In this document: in pieces, positions 33,646 through 41,499 of the stretch
Numbering within the stretch: the stretch's first letter is position 1
How the letters are laid out: each line of letters begins with the position of its first letter
Assembly (NCBI GenBank): GCA_031987605.1
Contig: DALZZF010000013.1
Location: 11,378 to 75,377 of the forward strand
DNA length: 64,000 nucleotides
Direction of reading: 5' to 3'
Source of the DNA: JAFAGO01 sp031987605
GTDB taxonomy: Bacteria > Bacteroidota > Bacteroidia > Flavobacteriales > Weeksellaceae
Notes under the pieces: model-generated
Told to the model about the DNA's origin: nothing
Database searches by the model: none
Seen by the model: only the letters and a program-made list of their open reading frames with translations
Translations under genes and position numbers: made by a program

Positions 33646-36600
33646 ATGAAAACAACTATCTTTTCTCCATTGCGTGCACTAACCAATGGTTTTAAATTCT
33701 TTCTCATGGTTTTCTTTTCTCTTGTTTCTGTGATGGGATGGGGGCAGGAGTTAGCAAGATTTAATTTTAATGGGCAAACCCTGAACACAACAGGTGGTTA
33801 CAATACCAATTATGTACTTAGATTTCATAATTCTAATGGATCATATGGGACTGCCCAATTTGATAGACCTGGATTTTGGTCAGGAAATTATTGGACATAT
33901 ACAAAACAAGAAAATGCCTATTATGAGCTCACTTTAAGAACAGGTTCTTATGAAGGAATACAGATTTCTTTTGATGGGGAATTGAGCAATTCTGCATGGT
34001 CAACTGCAACATGGTCAGTATATGTTGATTATGGTGATGGGAATGGTTATAGTAACACACCCATAAGAACTTTAGATTTATTAAATTACGCACTTTTGGG
34101 CATGAATGATTCGGGAAGTTTAAACATAGATTTTCCTGCGGCGGCAAACTTCAATAATAATTGGAAGGTGAAATTTGTAGCTCATAATTTTTGGGATGTT
34201 TTGGATAATTTTCCACAACTAAGAATGGATAACTTGGTAATATCCCATGGAAATCTTCCGAAAATTGCAGCTGAAGGAAGAGATACATCAAATAACTGGG
34301 CAAATATTATAGAAGGTTCAAGTGCCGAAACATTCCGGGGAACTTATTTTGGAATGGTAATAACCAATCCAGAAACTGGCCTAGATTATGTTGACCGCAG
34401 TTTTAGAATCCTTAATTCAGGAAATCAGAATCTAAATATTACTGGCGCTAATTTTACTGGAAATGCTTCTTCGGACTTTACCGTATTAAGTGGAATACCT
34501 GTTATTGTTCCCGCTGGAGAGACAAGGGTGTTTACTGTTAGATTCAATCCATCTGAGGAAGGAGTTCGAAATGCATTGTTGAACATATACTCAAATGCCA
34601 CTCCATCTCCTTTTACGTTTTATGTGGAAGGAAGAGGCGCTTCTTGTGCTGCTGGAATTGATGCTATTAGATGGAATACTTTGGGTGATAATTTGAATGG
34701 AGTTTCAGACAATTTACCAATACAGAGCGGAACTCCTGCAATTATATGGGGAACTAGTAGAGCTGGTCTACATTCAATTTTCTCTGAACACATTTATCGT
34801 AATAATAACAATTCAAATGATAGTTACAATTTATTTACCAGTTATAACCATGCGTGGTATTTGAACGCAGGAATTGATAAAACTGTGACTTTCGGGCCGG
34901 TTCCTGTTAGTAGTGAAAAGGGTGTGGAAATCTCGTTCAGGCTAGCCGCAGTTTCAAGAGCTTCAGGACAACAGTTTGGAAGTAATGATTATATAACATT
35001 GGAAGTTTTAAAGCCCGGAACAACTAATGAGTGGTCGAAAGAAATTAGAATAAATGGAGGGGGTGATAATGCTAATGGTTCAAGATATTCATTTGATCAG
35101 GGAACGACATTCATAAGAACCTATGCAGGAACAGGGAGCGCCAATTATGTAAACAATGAGAACAATACTCAATCTACAAAATACAACAGAATAGTCTTGA
35201 AAATACCATCTACTGAAGATTTCTCTACACTTACATTCAGAATAAATGGTATAACGACTCACGCAAATAAACTTTGGTTGATAGACGACATTCTGGTTTC
35301 ATCAGAAAGCACTATATTTAAAACTTATACTGCTTCTGGTTGGCAGATGAATGGGGCAGCGACTACAGTACCCAACAGACAGGAAAAAGCTGTTATTGAT
35401 GCCAACCTTTCTGTTACTTCAGCAAATCCGCTTGTAACCTGTGAATGCCAGATTAATGCTGGAAAGTTACTGACAATTAAGCAAGATGGTGTGGTAACCA
35501 TAACTGGGAAACTTGTCAATAATGGAAATATGGTGGTTGAGAGTGAGGCAGATCATTTGAACGGAAATTTGATTCAAATAGAAGATGGTGTGGTAAATGA
35601 AGGGAATGATATAGTTGTTCAGCGTTACGTTGAAGGAATTAGAAATAGTTTTGCAACGGGGCAAGCAATGGATTATATTTATTGGAGTTCACCGGTAACT
35701 GGGCAAAAGTTAAAAAGTTTTTCACCAGGAACTCCAGATAACAGATTTTACTATTATGAAGAATTAGATGATTATTTTTATCCTTCAAATGCGCAGTCAG
35801 ATTTCGTTCCGGGAAAAGGATATGCAATTAGAGCAGAAAGTGGATTGAATTATGGATATAGTAAAAAATATGAGTTTAAGGGAGTCCCTATCAATGGTAT
35901 CCAAGCAAATACACTTCAAATAACCAAATCAACAAATGGTAATGGATATAATCTTATAGGAAACCCTTACCCATCAAATATTTCGGCTAATGATTTATTT
36001 GCCTCCAACCCGACCATTTACAGTACGGTTTTCCTATGGGAAAACAATGTTTATATTCCTAATCAACAGGGAGCAGGATATTATGGCAGTAATTACGCAA
36101 TATATAACGTCACAGGAGGGGTTTCACCAACTTCTTATGTAGGAACATCTTCAACTCCAAACGGGATTATAAAAGTAGGACAGGGTTTTATTGTTCAGAA
36201 AAAGGATATAGGAACTTCAAATATGGTGTTCCGAAATAATATGCGTAAATCTACCGGTGGCAATTTTTACTATAGGAGTAATAAAGACCGTTTTTGGATT
36301 TCTCTTATTTCACCAATGAATACAGAAAATACTATGCTAATTGGATATATACTTGGGGCTTCAAATGATTATGATAAAGATTATGATGCTGCACTGCTTT
36401 CTGAGGGTTCTGATGCTGTATATTCAATTTTAGGTGAAGAAAAGTTAGCCATAGAAGGGAAGGAATTTCCTTGGGATCAATCAGATGTAATACCAATTGG
36501 TGTAAAAATTTTTCAGGATGGGAACTACAAAATTAATTTGAAAGAAGGAGAAGGCATATTCGCAGACAATGAGATCTTTATAAAAGATAAATATTTGAAT

Positions 36601-36954
36601 ATTGAGCATAATATAGCAGATACCCCTTACGAATTTGAAGGTGTAAAAGGTAAATTTGATGATCGATTTGAAATTGTATTTAAACGTAATACATTAATAG
36701 TTGATGATTTAGTGAACAGTGTAAATTATGTTAATATAGTTAATGATAAGAATAATATATTTGTTTCCTCAAACATGGACTTTCTGAATGAAATAAAAAT
36801 TTATGACATATTAGGAAGAATGGTTTATTTCAAAAAGAATATTTGGAATAAAAAAATAGAAATTCCTAAGAATGATTTTGCGAACGGATTATTTATTGTA
36901 AATGTAAGAACAAGTAAGGGGCAGATTGTTTCAAAGAAGATTATGCTAAAATAG
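33646..36954 (+). CDS. Large secreted surface protein with a T9SS C-terminal sorting domain
   Basis: This 1102-residue protein is predicted to cross the outer membrane by the type IX system. A signal segment covers about residues 1-36 (ending VMGWGQE). An N-terminal beta-sandwich resembling a lectin/jelly-roll fold follows (about 37-200). A choice-of-anchor-D-like domain comes next (about 205-330; RILNSGNQNLNITGANF, VIVPAGETRVFTVRFNPSEEG). The rest of the body is beta-rich and of unknown type. The last 130 residues match the type C sorting layout: a GIFADNEIFIKDKYL segment, then EIKIYDILGRMVYFKK and a C-terminal VSKKIMLK. Codon use is AT-rich. It may be a surface-attached adhesin; the position in a glycan locus suggests it is linked to the polysaccharide. 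Confidence 0.87.
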   Translation: MKTTIFSPLRALTNGFKFFLMVFFSLVSVMGWGQELARFNFNGQTLNTTGGYNTNYVLRFHNSNGSYGTAQFDRPGFWSGNYWTYTKQENAYYELTLRTGSYEGIQISFDGELSNSAWSTATWSVYVDYGDGNGYSNTPIRTLDLLNYALLGMNDSGSLNIDFPAAANFNNNWKVKFVAHNFWDVLDNFPQLRMDNLVISHGNLPKIAAEGRDTSNNWANIIEGSSAETFRGTYFGMVITNPETGLDYVDRSFRILNSGNQNLNITGANFTGNASSDFTVLSGIPVIVPAGETRVFTVRFNPSEEGVRNALLNIYSNATPSPFTFYVEGRGASCAAGIDAIRWNTLGDNLNGVSDNLPIQSGTPAIIWGTSRAGLHSIFSEHIYRNNNNSNDSYNLFTSYNHAWYLNAGIDKTVTFGPVPVSSEKGVEISFRLAAVSRASGQQFGSNDYITLEVLKPGTTNEWSKEIRINGGGDNANGSRYSFDQGTTFIRTYAGTGSANYVNNENNTQSTKYNRIVLKIPSTEDFSTLTFRINGITTHANKLWLIDDILVSSESTIFKTYTASGWQMNGAATTVPNRQEKAVIDANLSVTSANPLVTCECQINAGKLLTIKQDGVVTITGKLVNNGNMVVESEADHLNGNLIQIEDGVVNEGNDIVVQRYVEGIRNSFATGQAMDYIYWSSPVTGQKLKSFSPGTPDNRFYYYEELDDYFYPSNAQSDFVPGKGYAIRAESGLNYGYSKKYEFKGVPINGIQANTLQITKSTNGNGYNLIGNPYPSNISANDLFASNPTIYSTVFLWENNVYIPNQQGAGYYGSNYAIYNVTGGVSPTSYVGTSSTPNGIIKVGQGFIVQKKDIGTSNMVFRNNMRKSTGGNFYYRSNKDRFWISLISPMNTENTMLIGYILGASNDYDKDYDAALLSEGSDAVYSILGEEKLAIEGKEFPWDQSDVIPIGVKIFQDGNYKINLKEGEGIFADNEIFIKDKYLNIEHNIADTPYEFEGVKGKFDDRFEIVFKRNTLIVDDLVNSVNYVNIVNDKNNIFVSSNMDFLNEIKIYDILGRMVYFKKNIWNKKIEIPKNDFANGLFIVNVRTSKGQIVSKKIMLK

Positions 36955-36966
36955 ATTACAGAGATT

Positions 36967-37251
36967 ATGAGAAAAATATTGTTTTTATTAATATTGATTT
37001 TTAATATGGGTAATGCTCAGTTTTTTGGAGGTGAAGAAGAAAAAGAGCCTATTAATTCAACAATAAAAGAGAATAAGATGAATAATGATAATTATTATAG
37101 TTCGGAAGAGGAAGAAACTGCTTTAGATGGTGGGCCTGGTGGTCCGGGCGAACCAAAATTATCCATTGATTCGGAAATAAATATCTTACTATTTATTGCA
37201 ATCGGAATGAGCTTTTATTATGTAAATCGGCGACGTATACAAAATAATTAA
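36967..37251 (+). CDS. Short secreted protein with a Gly/Pro stretch, C-terminal membrane helix and Arg tail
   Basis: This 94-residue protein has a signal peptide (residues 1-18, ending MGNAQ) and an acidic, Asn-rich middle. A LDGGPGGPGEP stretch (about 57-67), a hydrophobic helix (INILLFIAIGMSFYYV) and a basic end RRRIQNN follow. The order motif-helix-basic cluster is like that of sortase- or exosortase-type sorting tails; short proteins of this kind recur next to T9SS proteins in Flavobacteria. No function is known to me. It is 12 bases after the T9SS gene and is closed by a terminator, so the two form one transcription unit. Confidence 0.75.
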   Translation: MRKILFLLILIFNMGNAQFFGGEEEKEPINSTIKENKMNNDNYYSSEEEETALDGGPGGPGEPKLSIDSEINILLFIAIGMSFYYVNRRRIQNN

Positions 37252-37255
37252 TATC

Positions 37256-37282
37256 AAAACCCACTATCATGTTGGGTTTTTT
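37256..37282 (+). terminator. Intrinsic terminator after the T9SS module
   Basis: AAAACCCA pairs with TGGGTTTT over a 9-base loop, followed by more T. It contains the outermost possible start of the next frame (37269), which is therefore rejected as a start. Confidence 0.75.
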
Positions 37283-37307
37283 AATTTGTAAAATATGTTT
37301 TCAAAAA

Positions 37308-38063
37308 ATGGACAAAATTGCTTTTGTAATTCAAGTAAGAACCGGTTCTACTCGATTGGCTCACAAAATGGTTAAGAAATTTTGGAATAATAAATCTATT
37401 CCTGAGATAATTATTGAAAAATTAAGAAATAACTTTCCAGATATTAAAATTATTTTGGCAACAACCGATAAAATTGAAGACTTATTTTTTCGAAATGTTG
37501 CTAATTTTTATGAAATCGATTTCTTTCAAGGAAATGAAACTGATGTTTTGAAAAGGTTCATCGATGCCGCAGAATATTACTCGGTTCAGAAAATTATTAG
37601 AATTTGTGCCGATAACCCCTTTCTTGATATGAAACAGATGGAATATCTGACTGATAATATTGATGATGAAAATGACTATATCAGTTTTAATATTAATGGA
37701 GTACCTTCTATTAAAACTCATTTTGGGTTTTGGGCAGAATATGTAAGATTGGATGCATTAAAAAAAATACAGGTAAGCACTAAAGATATTTTGTACCTAG
37801 AGCATGTAACCAATTTTATTTATACGCATCCTGAATTATTTAAGATTAATTTTTTGGATCCAAATCAGAGAATTAAAGACGCCGAAAATATAAGGATGAC
37901 AATTGATACTGCTGCAGATTTTGATACTGCCCAACAGATTTATAAACAACTCAATAATCAGTATGCGGAGAACTTTGGCATTGATGAAATTTTAAATTTT
38001 TTAGATACCCATTCTGATTACAAAATAAAAATGACCGAACAAATTAGAAAGAATACGAAGTAA
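37308..38063 (+). CDS. Cytidylyltransferase family protein, SpsF/NeuA-like
   Basis: The product probably activates an acidic sugar with CTP. From the ATG at 37308 it has 251 residues and begins MDKIAFVIQVRTGSTRL, which matches the nucleotide-binding loop (IQARxGSTRL) of SpsF-type cytidylyltransferases. IIRICADNPFLD (about residue 100) provides the metal-site Asp, and DAENIRMTIDTAADF is also typical. The upstream extension to 37269 is rejected because it lies in a terminator. The NeuB-like synthase gene follows 1 base after, so both enzymes probably act on the same sugar. Confidence 0.83.
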   Translation: MDKIAFVIQVRTGSTRLAHKMVKKFWNNKSIPEIIIEKLRNNFPDIKIILATTDKIEDLFFRNVANFYEIDFFQGNETDVLKRFIDAAEYYSVQKIIRICADNPFLDMKQMEYLTDNIDDENDYISFNINGVPSIKTHFGFWAEYVRLDALKKIQVSTKDILYLEHVTNFIYTHPELFKINFLDPNQRIKDAENIRMTIDTAADFDTAQQIYKQLNNQYAENFGIDEILNFLDTHSDYKIKMTEQIRKNTK

Positions 38064-38064
38064 A

Positions 38065-39117
38065 ATGATTAGAGAAGATAGCGTTTACATCATTGGTGAA
38101 ATAGGACAAAACCATAATGGTTCTGTGGATATTGCAAAACTCATTGTTGAATTAGTATCCAGACCGGTGTTTGAAAGTGATTTTGGAATGGAGCTGAAAC
38201 CGATGAATGCGGTGAAACTTACTAAAAGAGATTTAAAAGAAGAGCTTACAGATACTCAGATGAACCGTCCTTATGATTCCTCCAATTCATTTGGAAAAAC
38301 CTATGGAGAACACCGTGCATTTCTCGAATTATCTGATGAGGAACATTTTGAAGTATATCAGTATGCTAAAAGCAGAGGGCTTGATTTTGTAGAAACCTTA
38401 TGCTCAAAAGGGTGTCTTTCACTATTGAAACTATTTCAGCCGGATTATCTGAAAGTAGCCAGCAGAGACTTGACAAATCTTCCTCTTTTGGAAGTAATGG
38501 CAGAAACAAAAATTCCAATAATTTTATCTACTGGAATGGCAGGGAAGAAAGAACTGGATGATGCGTTGGAAACCATCACTAGATACCATTCAGATGTTTC
38601 TATCCTTCATTGTGTTTCGCAGTATCCTACTCATCCGGATAATCTTAACCTAAGAACAATTACTTATCTTCAAAAGAATTATCCACAATATACTATTGGT
38701 TTTTCTGATCATACTATTGGTATTTCTGCTCCGACAGTTGCAGTTGGAATGGGTGCTAAGATTATTGAAAAGCACATAACAATTGACCGCAATATGAAAG
38801 GTACCGATCAGGCGGGTTCTCTTGGACCGGATGGTGTTTTCAGAATGGTGCGCGATATTCGGGTTACGGAAAAATGGCTGGGAAAAGAAGATATTTATAT
38901 CGATAAAGATGTAATGTCAGCGAAAGTAAAACTGGAACGTTCAATTGCGACCAATGTAAACCTCAGTCCGGGAGATATTATTAAAGAAGAATATCTTCAT
39001 TTATTAAGTCCTGGCGACGGATACAAATGGAGCCAAAAAGATGAAATTATTGGAAAAGTAGTAAAAACCACTGTTGCGAAAAATGAATTAATCTATCCTG
39101 ATAACATAAACGTTTAG
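38065..39117 (+). CDS. N-acetylneuraminate synthase family protein (NeuB/SpsE-like)
   Basis: The enzyme condenses phosphoenolpyruvate with a six-carbon aldose (free or phosphorylated) to form a nine-carbon acidic sugar. The 350 residues start IIGEIGQNHNGSVDIAKLIV, the usual first strand with metal/PEP residues. YLKVASRDLTNLPLL, ILHCVSQYPTHPDNLNL, IGFSDHTIG and KIIEKHITIDR follow in order. An SAF (antifreeze-like) domain at about 280-350 (RSIATNVNLSPGDIIKEEYL) closes the protein. The neighbouring HAD phosphatase suggests a phosphorylated product, as in KDN or mammalian sialic acid synthesis; the exact sugar is not determined. Confidence 0.88.
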   Translation: MIREDSVYIIGEIGQNHNGSVDIAKLIVELVSRPVFESDFGMELKPMNAVKLTKRDLKEELTDTQMNRPYDSSNSFGKTYGEHRAFLELSDEEHFEVYQYAKSRGLDFVETLCSKGCLSLLKLFQPDYLKVASRDLTNLPLLEVMAETKIPIILSTGMAGKKELDDALETITRYHSDVSILHCVSQYPTHPDNLNLRTITYLQKNYPQYTIGFSDHTIGISAPTVAVGMGAKIIEKHITIDRNMKGTDQAGSLGPDGVFRMVRDIRVTEKWLGKEDIYIDKDVMSAKVKLERSIATNVNLSPGDIIKEEYLHLLSPGDGYKWSQKDEIIGKVVKTTVAKNELIYPDNINV

Positions 39118-39118
39118 T

Positions 39119-39714
39119 ATGAATTCTTTTCAATATCGGAAGAACTTTATTGATAATCTTTTCAAAAGGTTTTATTTGACAGATATTAATCTTAATGATA
39201 TAGCAGATGAAAAGATTTTTAACAAAGCGTTTGAAGTATTCTTTACAGATTATCAACGTTATTTTGGAGGGGAAGAAATCACGGAAACGAAAATAATTTC
39301 TAGAATTGAGCTAATTGGTATTTTATTATATAGATTGGCAAGAGCATATTTTTTAACAGGAAATGAGAATTTTGCCAATCAGTTGAGTAGTTTGGGCAGA
39401 ATTATTTCTGGCTTTGAGATTTATTATTCTGCTTCGGTGGGGGAGGGTCTGAAAATAAACCACGGATTAGGTATGGTCATTGGAGCCCGATGTGTGATCG
39501 GAAAAAATGCTTTGATTCATCAGGGGGTAACTTTAGGAGACAGAAATGGGAAAAGGCCAACTTTATTGGATGACGTAACGGTGTATGCCGGAGCAAAAAT
39601 ATTGGGGGGGTAGTTTGTGGAAATCAGGCAGTTATCGCTGCAAATTGTGTTTGCTTGGTTGATGTGCCTGACAATGGAGTTATCATTGGTGTGCCCGGAA
39701 AAATTAAAGAATAA
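39119..39714 (+). pseudogene. Hexapeptide acetyltransferase (serine-acetyltransferase-like), frameshifted at a poly-G run
   Basis: The reading frame runs for 164 residues and stops at 39611-39613, directly after a run of seven G (39604-39610). The N-terminal part is helical, and the C-terminal part is a left-handed helix with INHGLGMVIGARCVIGKNALIHQGVTLGDRNGKRPT and VYAGAKILGG, as in serine O-acetyltransferases (CysE). If one G is added, the frame continues through VVCGNQAVIAANCV ... VDVPDNGVIIGVPGKIKE and ends at 39712-39714, three bases before the next gene. This is the missing end of the helix. The gene is therefore either off by one base (sequencing), a recent mutation or phase-variable. 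Its role is probably O- or N-acetylation of the nonulosonate sugar. Confidence 0.85.
39604..39610 (+). repeat. Homopolymer run of seven G at a frameshift
   Basis: Seven consecutive G in an otherwise AT-rich gene. Eight (or five) would restore the full reading frame of the acetyltransferase. Such tracts are prone to slipped-strand change. Confidence 0.85.
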
Positions 39715-39716
39715 AA

Positions 39717-40235
39717 ATGTTACCAAAACTAATTATTACAGATATTGACGGAGTCTGGACAGACGGTGGTATGTACTATGACCAAGAAGGAAATGAGTTG
39801 AAGCGATTTCACACCTACGATAGTGCTGGAGTTCTTTTTGCCAGAATATTGGAGATTCCCGTTGCGATCATTACAGGTGAAGAAACGAAGATCGTAGAAC
39901 GGAGAGCTAATAAACTTAAAATAGATTATTTGTTTCAGGGAGTAAAAAATAAAGTTGAAATAGTGGAAAGAATTATTCAGGAAATGGATATCTCTTTTCA
40001 GGATTGTGCTTTTATCGGCGATGACATCAATGATTTGCTTTTGTTAGAAAAAGTAGGGTGGAGTGCGGCACCAGCCAATGCTCCTGAATATGTAAAAACG
40101 AAAGTCAATTTTGTTATGCAGAAAAAAGGAGGTGAAGGCGCATTTAGAGAGTTCGTAGAATTTATATTGCAACAAAATAATTTACTTGAACAGGTTATAG
40201 AACAGGCAATCAACAGAAATGAAAAATCTTCTTGA
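39717..40235 (+). CDS. KdsC-type HAD phosphatase for an acidic nine-carbon sugar
   Basis: This 172-residue HAD protein lacks a cap domain (C0 type), like KDO-8-phosphate phosphatase and the KDN-9-phosphate phosphatase of Bacteroides. Motif I is ITDIDGVWTDGG with Asp9 and Asp11, motif II AIITGEE, and motif III GDDINDLLLLEKVG. Its place right after the synthase and acetyltransferase suggests it removes phosphate from the product of the synthase. It overlaps the next gene by 17 bases, which indicates coupling. Confidence 0.85.
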   Translation: MLPKLIITDIDGVWTDGGMYYDQEGNELKRFHTYDSAGVLFARILEIPVAIITGEETKIVERRANKLKIDYLFQGVKNKVEIVERIIQEMDISFQDCAFIGDDINDLLLLEKVGWSAAPANAPEYVKTKVNFVMQKKGGEGAFREFVEFILQQNNLLEQVIEQAINRNEKSS

Positions 40236-41499
40236 ATCTTATTTTGACAGATTATTTCCTCTGAACAGAAGTTTGACGGGAAACGGAGTCCGGGAAACGT
40301 TTAATATTCTGAGAGAATTAGTTGATTTTAAGATAACCGAAGTTCCTTCGGGAACATTGGCTTTTGACTGGACTGTCCCAAAAGAATGGAATGTAAACCA
40401 AGCGTATATCATCACTCCAGACGGAGAAAAAATCGCTGATTTTTCGAAAAACAATCTTCATTTGGTGGGGTATTCGGTTCCTTTCAAAGGAAAACTGAGT
40501 TGGGAAGAATTAGAACGCCATTTACATACTTTACCTGGACAACCCGATGCTATTCCATATATAACATCATATTATAAAGAGTATTGGGGATTTTGTATTT
40601 CACAGAATAAAAAAGATACATTGCCAAAAGATGGGTTATATGAGATAGTTGTGGATTCGTCCTTGGCAAGCGGTTCGATGACGGTTGGCGAAGCAGTTTT
40701 GAAAGGAAAATCGGATAAGGAAATATTTTTCACCTCTTATTGTTGCCATCCGAGTATGGCAAATAATGAACTTTCGGGTATGCTTGCATTAGCTTTTTTA
40801 TATCATCTACTTAAAGAAAAGAAGAACCGAAAATATACCTACCGCTTTTATTTGGCACCTGAAACGATTGGTGCAATCTATAACCTTTCCGCAAACGGAA
40901 ATCTTTTGAAGGAAAAAATGAGAGGAGGAATTGTAATGACCTGTTGTGGTGATTCAGGAGATATTACTTTAAAAAAATCGCGTACAGCTTCCTATTTTGA
41001 TGAAGTATTTCAATATGTTTTAAAAAAAGAAAAACATCCTTTTAAAATAAAAGAGTTTTTTCCGATGGGTAGTGATGAACGCCAATACTGTTCACCCGGG
41101 CTTAATTTGCCTATGGTTTGTTTAACAAGAACAATGTATGGGGAATATCCGGAGTATCATACTTCTCTGGATAATAAATCCATTATGGATTTTGATGCTT
41201 TGGAGGTATATGTAAATCTGATATTAGAAGCAGTGGATTTGGTGGAAAATGATAGTTTTTACATCAATACACTGCCTTTTGGCGAACCACAATTGGGAAA
41301 AAGAGGGCTTTATCCTACAATGTCAACACTTGAAGAGAGAGGTGAAAGTTTAAAAAAGCGACTTTATCTGCTCAATTATTCAGACGGTAATCACTCATTA
41401 TTACAAATTGCGAACCGCCTGAATATAGATGTTTCACAACTGGATTCAGAAGTAGAAACATTAGTTGAAAAAGGATTACTACAACCTTTAGATTATTAG
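40219..41499 (+). CDS. DUF4910 family protein with an aminopeptidase-like domain
   Basis: The product has 426 residues. The family is seen in surface glycan loci and has a zinc-peptidase-like fold (M28-related) inside a DUF4910 core, with a winged-helix-like end. The start ESYFDRLFPLNRSLTGNGVRETFNIL is conserved. Candidate metal residues occur in TSYCCHPSMANNELSG (about 172-187), APETIGAI (about 212) and SDERQYCSPG and GEYPEYHTSLDN further on. The last 60 residues (LLQIANRLNIDVSQLDSEVETL) look like a helix-turn-helix. The reaction is unknown; a role in modifying or controlling glycan synthesis is only inferred from context. Confidence 0.8.
   Translation: MKNLLESYFDRLFPLNRSLTGNGVRETFNILRELVDFKITEVPSGTLAFDWTVPKEWNVNQAYIITPDGEKIADFSKNNLHLVGYSVPFKGKLSWEELERHLHTLPGQPDAIPYITSYYKEYWGFCISQNKKDTLPKDGLYEIVVDSSLASGSMTVGEAVLKGKSDKEIFFTSYCCHPSMANNELSGMLALAFLYHLLKEKKNRKYTYRFYLAPETIGAIYNLSANGNLLKEKMRGGIVMTCCGDSGDITLKKSRTASYFDEVFQYVLKKEKHPFKIKEFFPMGSDERQYCSPGLNLPMVCLTRTMYGEYPEYHTSLDNKSIMDFDALEVYVNLILEAVDLVENDSFYINTLPFGEPQLGKRGLYPTMSTLEERGESLKKRLYLLNYSDGNHSLLQIANRLNIDVSQLDSEVETLVEKGLLQPLDY

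Noticed and set aside
37269..37307. Upstream extension of the cytidylyltransferase gene
   Set aside because: It starts inside an intrinsic terminator hairpin, and the family sequence begins at the ATG at 37308.
39119..39613. The 164-residue acetyltransferase frame as a complete natural gene
   Set aside because: It stops in the middle of the beta-helix directly at a G run; adding one base gives the normal C-terminus, so it is annotated as frameshifted instead.
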